Of a stretch of 64,000 bases of DNA, positions 59,923 to 64,000 are shown one piece after another. Source of the stretch: Sipunculus nudus (lineage: Eukaryota > Annelida > Sipuncula > Golfingiida > Sipunculidae). Both the position numbers and the translations under genes were made by a program. Numbering within the stretch: position 1 is the stretch's first letter; every line of letters starts with the position of its first letter. The stretch covers positions 34,116,164-34,180,163 of the forward strand of contig CM049315.1 of NCBI GenBank assembly GCA_026874595.1, given 5' to 3'. The notes below the pieces were generated by a model. That model searched no databases. It was not told where the DNA came from and saw nothing but the letters and a program-made list of their open reading frames with translations.

Positions 59923-60955
59923 AGAAAGTTGGAGTTGTACCATAATACTAACACTGAGAGGCAATTTGTTCCTTACATAGACACTGTTTATACATAACTG
60001 AGTTTATGGATGCAATATCATTGTATTCTTAAGATACGAACATTTTGCTGCGACAGTGAGCAAGAAAATCTTGTATATAGTATAATGGACTTATATAACC
60101 TAGCTTCAATGTTAAGGTTTTTAAGGTCTTGGACTACACAATTTACATGATACTTGTATATAGAGAAGTTTATTGGTTGCTTGCTTTTTAGATACGCTTT
60201 CCTGGTTGTGACGTACAGTGGACTATTGTCTCGCTCGTTAATTTTCGTGGACAATGGTTTTATACACCAACCAAGTTAATATGATTAATTAGATATATTT
60301 TATGTTTTTGTCACTTAGAAAAATGTAAATTCTTTTTAGGCACTGTGGTCTATTTTGTGGCCATGGTTTTACAGCCCGAGAGAGTTAATAAATGCTTATC
60401 CTCCACACACAGGCTTCTTTTACCAAGTATTATTTTTTTATAAATGGCCCAACCAATTTTTCTCTCTGAACTTTTTCAGACAATTTTATGAAAGGGACCC
60501 AATTGTAGCTTATTCTCAAAACGAATATAATTAAATGGAAAGCATCGAAAATTACCATAACTGGACAAATTATTTCCTCTTGGGCACAAAGTGTTCAAAT
60601 TTATCATATAAATCATAGGTTAATATAAATAATAAATTTGAGACTAATATGCACATTATAAAAATTGGTAATTATGTTATTTTTCTTTAAATCCATTTGC
60701 ATGTGTGGGTTAGTCAATTGGTTAATAAAATGTTAATGTCGACGGACGTTTTCCATAAGAAAAGTGATACTTAATGGAACATGCAAGACGGATGCAATTT
60801 TTTCTGCGAACAATGTGTGAATAAAATTTTGTGTCTGTTTATCTGGATACTGTTCTTCCAGATATTCGGCCCTGATATATTCTCTGAATACATAATAATC
60901 TGGGTAGATTATACGCAAGGTGCAAGACCATAACTCTTTTTCGCCTTGATATCAC
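59923..60955. other. 3' flank of the CARD/ankyrin gene, no second gene seen
   Basis: Probably begins with the 3' UTR, followed by AT-rich DNA. Short minus-strand ORFs show no domain. Confidence 0.4.
60387..60392 (+). terminator. candidate polyadenylation signal AATAAA
   Basis: AATAAA lies 465 nt after the stop codon of the CARD/ankyrin gene, within an AT-rich stretch free of other features. It is the first canonical hexamer I noticed downstream, so it may mark the 3' UTR end. Confidence 0.35.
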
Positions 60956-60959
60956 TAAT

Positions 60960-63070
60960 TGGCCTGCTGTGTTTGCCATTGTTATGTCTTTATATCTGGT
61001 CACCCCATATTCTCTCCTGCCTTATTTATGCCTTGGTCTTTATATGAAGCCATCCAGTGTCCCCATGGATTAACTGTGCCTTGGTCCTTATAATCAGTCA
61101 TCATGCACATGTTTTCCTGTATTATCTATATGCCTTGGTCTAAATATTTAGTCAGCCCGTGTTCTATTGTATAAACTATGCTTTAGTCTTTCTATTTAGT
61201 CACCCCGTCTCTTGTATTAACAATGCCATGGTCTTTATATTTAGTAACCAGGTGTTCTCCTGTATTATCTATGCCTTGGTCTTAATATTTAGTCAGCCCG
61301 TGTTCTATTGTATTAATTATGCTTTGCTCTTTCTATCTAGTCACCCCTGTTCTCCTGTATTAACAATGCCATGGTCTTAATATTTAGTAACCAGTTGTTC
61401 TCCTGTATTATCTATGCCTTGGTCTTAATATCTAGTCACCCCGTGTTCTATTATATTAACTATGCTTTGCTCTTTCTATTTAGTCACCCCCTGTTCTCCT
61501 GTATTAACAATGCCATGGTCTTTATATTTAGTAACCAGGTGTTCTCCTATATTATCAATGCCTTGGCCTTAATATCTAGTCACCCCGTGTTCTATTGTAT
61601 TAACTATGCTTTGCTCTTTCTATTTAGTCACCCCCTGTTCTCCTGTATTAACAATGCCATGGTCTTTATATTTAGTAACCAGGTGTTCTCCTGTATTATC
61701 TATGCCTTGGTCTTAATATCTAGTCAGTCCGTGTTCTATTGTATTAACTATGCTTTGCTCTTTCTATTAAGTCACCCCCTGTTCTCCTGTATTAACAATG
61801 CCATGGTCTTTATATTTAGTAACCAGGTGTTCTCCTGTATTATCTGTGCCTTGGTCTTAATATTTCGTCAGCCCGTGTTCTATTGTATTAACTATGCATT
61901 AATCTTTTTATCTAGTCACCCCCTGTTCTCCTGTATTAACAATGCCATGGTCTTTATATTTAGTAACCAGGTGTTCCCCTGTATTGTCTGTGCCTTGGTC
62001 TTAATATTTAGTCACCCCGTGTTCTATTGTATTAACTATGCTATGCTCTTTCTATTTAGTCACCCGCTGTTCTCCTGTATTAACAATGCCATGGTCTTTA
62101 TATTTAGTAACCAGGTGTTCTCCTGTATTATCTGTGCCTTGGTCTTAATATTTAGTCACCCCGTGTTCTATTGTATTAACTATGCTTTGCTCTTTCTATT
62201 TAGTCACTCCCTGTTCTTCTGTATTAACAATGCCATGGTCTTTATATTTAGTAACCAGGTGTTCTCCTGTATTATCTGTGCCTTGGTCTTAATATTTAGT
62301 CACCCCGTGTTCTATTGTATTAACTATGGTTTGCTCTTTCTATTTAGTCACCCCCTGTTCTCCTGTATTAACAATGCCTTTATATTATTATATTATATTA
62401 TTATTATATGGTCTTTATATTTAGTAACCAGGTGTTCTCCTGTATTATCTGTGCCTTGGTCTTAATATTTAGTCACCCCGTGTTCTATTATATTAACTAT
62501 GCTTTGCTCTTTCTATTTAGTCACCCCCTGTTCTCCTGTATTAACAATGCCATGGTCTTTATATTTAGTAACCAGGTGTTCTCCTGTATTATCTGTGCCT
62601 TGGTCTTAATATCTAGTCAGCCCATGTTCTATTGTATTAACTATGCTTTGTCTTTCTATTTAGTCACCCCCTGTTCTCCTGTATTAACAATGCCTTGGTC
62701 TTTATATTTAGTAACCCCGTGTTCTCCTGTATTATCTATGCCTTGGTCTTTATATTTAGACGCCCGTGTAATCCTGTATTAATTATGCCTAGGTCTTTAT
62801 AGTAAGCCATCCCGTGCCTTGTAATATTAACTATGCCTTGTTCTTTAAATTAAGTCACCCCATTCCTCATATTAACTAAGCTTTGATCTTTATATTTAGT
62901 CTCCGCATATAGACCTACAGTATTAACCATTGCTTTATCTTTAAATCTGGTCACCCCATATTCACCCGTATTAACCTTTTCTTGGACTTTTATACCTGGT
63001 CACCCCAGGACCTCCGGTATTAACTATACTCAGGTCTTTATATTCAGCCACCCAATACAGACCACATGCA
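60960..63070. repeat. 48-bp tandem repeat organised as a 144-bp trimer
   Basis: The three 48-bp monomer types begin 'ccatggtctttatatttagt', 'ccttggtcttaatatttagt' and 'ctttgctctttctatttagt'. The ccatgg landmark occurs at 61513, 61657, 61801, 61945, 62089 and 62233, exactly 144 bp apart. A 29-bp TTA-rich insertion follows near 62380-62407, and the next landmark is at 62550. Margins (60960-61150, 62780-63070) are degenerate. The 364-residue ORF at 61371-62465 is a by-product of the period. Confidence 0.93.
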
Positions 63071-64000
63071 TCCACCATGTCTTGGTCTTAGGGGCGAACC
63101 AATAGAAGTATTAGTGGACTAGCTCGGCATAGAGACATGCAAGTGGGCGGCCCATAAAATGTTTTGATGCTAGGATATACTTGTAGTTCTAACGAAGATT
63201 CGACGTCCATCCCATGTATAGACAAGAGTAATTCTTCAGAAAATCGTAACCCTGGAGGCAAATCATGTTAATGCATGGCATAGTCTTTTGAGGGGTAATG
63301 AATGGTGCTGAATCTTAATCTGCTGTATGCTAAGCGCGCAAATGATGACAAATGCCTCAAAATTGATCGTTTCCATGGAAACCTTGGATGATTTTGCAGG
63401 AACACATTTCAGTTTGCAAGATTTTGCAGTTTATTCCAATGATTTATGTATAAAATTAACCAATTTATAGCCGTTTTCTTAATTTCTAAAATCTTAAACA
63501 TAATTCCATTCCTGTAAAATTATCTAAGATTGCATGCATTAACACGATTTACCTCCTTTTCTAAAATTCTGCCCCATCTAGTACGTGTGCAATGAAGAGA
63601 ACACATTTTCAGCTGTTTGAAGCAGGATTGTAAACCATGTAGGTAAAGGGCATCCCCGTCCAGATATGTACAATGACGGAATGTAAAAAGATACCATTTC
63701 AGTGAGAAAGGCTTACACGTGAATCTCCACGCGTGTAAAGTGTAACCGGGAAGATATCCCAAATCCTATGTACGGGCGAAGTTTAACAAGCATTTAAAGA
63801 AGGGAAACTAGCTTTGAATAAAGCAGCACACAGGGAAATAATGACAAGACCGTTTTGTATATAAATATGTTTATTTATACGACAAGGATACAAGATCTGG
63901 CAAATGTGCACCTGACATGTATAAAATGAACGAACACTGTCAACGAACACTGAAGCACCAAGTTCCGTGACCCTTTGGAAACCTTTTCAGTAGGTTTCTC
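63071..64000. other. no gene seen
   Basis: Moderately AT-rich DNA. It contains a palindrome gtttccatggaaac at 63369-63382, listed separately. Confidence 0.4.
63369..63382. promoter_or_regulatory. palindromic X-box-like site (GTTTCCATGGAAAC)
   Basis: A perfect 14-bp palindrome matching the RFX X-box consensus (GTTNCCATGGNAAC). No nearby gene in the window makes its role clear, and chance occurrence is possible. Confidence 0.3.

Noticed and set aside
61371-62465. 364-residue hydrophobic ORF, possibly a membrane protein
   Set aside because: It is produced by the 144-bp tandem repeat. There is no sign of gene context, and a 29-bp insertion in a later unit breaks the frame as expected for non-coding DNA.

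Overview
This is eukaryotic genomic DNA: a spliced gene with 32 coding exons and GT-AG introns, surrounded by AT-rich, repeat-dense sequence. The repeats include (AT)n tracts, minisatellites, tRNA-derived SINEs, TA-flanked MITEs, two antisense LINE fragments and a decayed Ty3/gypsy element. The SINE style, the 'gaccttgacc' type repeats and the CARD/ankyrin gene suggest a marine invertebrate. A bivalve mollusc is my best guess (inference only; I ran no search).

Layout. 1-1.18 kb is a 39-bp minisatellite. 1.2-12.6 kb is repeat-rich DNA without recognisable genes; it includes a hAT-like non-autonomous element (about 6.98-7.47 kb) that contains a perfect 72-bp inverted repeat. 12.6-15.95 kb (minus strand) is a broken Ty3/gypsy element: nucleocapsid zinc knuckle, protease, RT remnant, RNase H and integrase. 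16.4-22 kb holds several tRNA-SINE pieces and a TA-flanked MITE. 25.1-26.6 kb holds three clusters of another 39-bp minisatellite.

29.37-59.92 kb (plus strand) is the one well-supported protein-coding gene. Joining the exons in frame gives 3,897 nt (1,298 aa plus stop). The predicted order is: N-terminal CARD (about 1-91); a 344-residue region from one large exon that looks alpha/beta and that I cannot assign; a segment resembling the TRADD-N-type module of invertebrate immune proteins (about 500-560); a long ankyrin-repeat array, mostly one 33-residue repeat per 99-nt phase-0 exon and including a 15-nt microexon; and an acidic C-terminal tail. The architecture points to an intracellular innate-immunity or cell-death adaptor or sensor: the CARD would recruit a CARD partner and the ankyrins would bind a ligand or partner. 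The introns hold a ~335-bp satellite (31.8-33.5 kb), a dead duplicated exon (38.27 kb), LINE fragments at 43.4-45.0 and 51.3-52.9 kb (both antisense to the gene), MITEs and minisatellites.

60.96-63.07 kb is a higher-order tandem repeat: a 48-bp monomer organised as a 144-bp trimer. Because the period is a multiple of three it keeps a long, probably meaningless, ORF open. No rRNA gene, CRISPR array or functional tRNA was seen.
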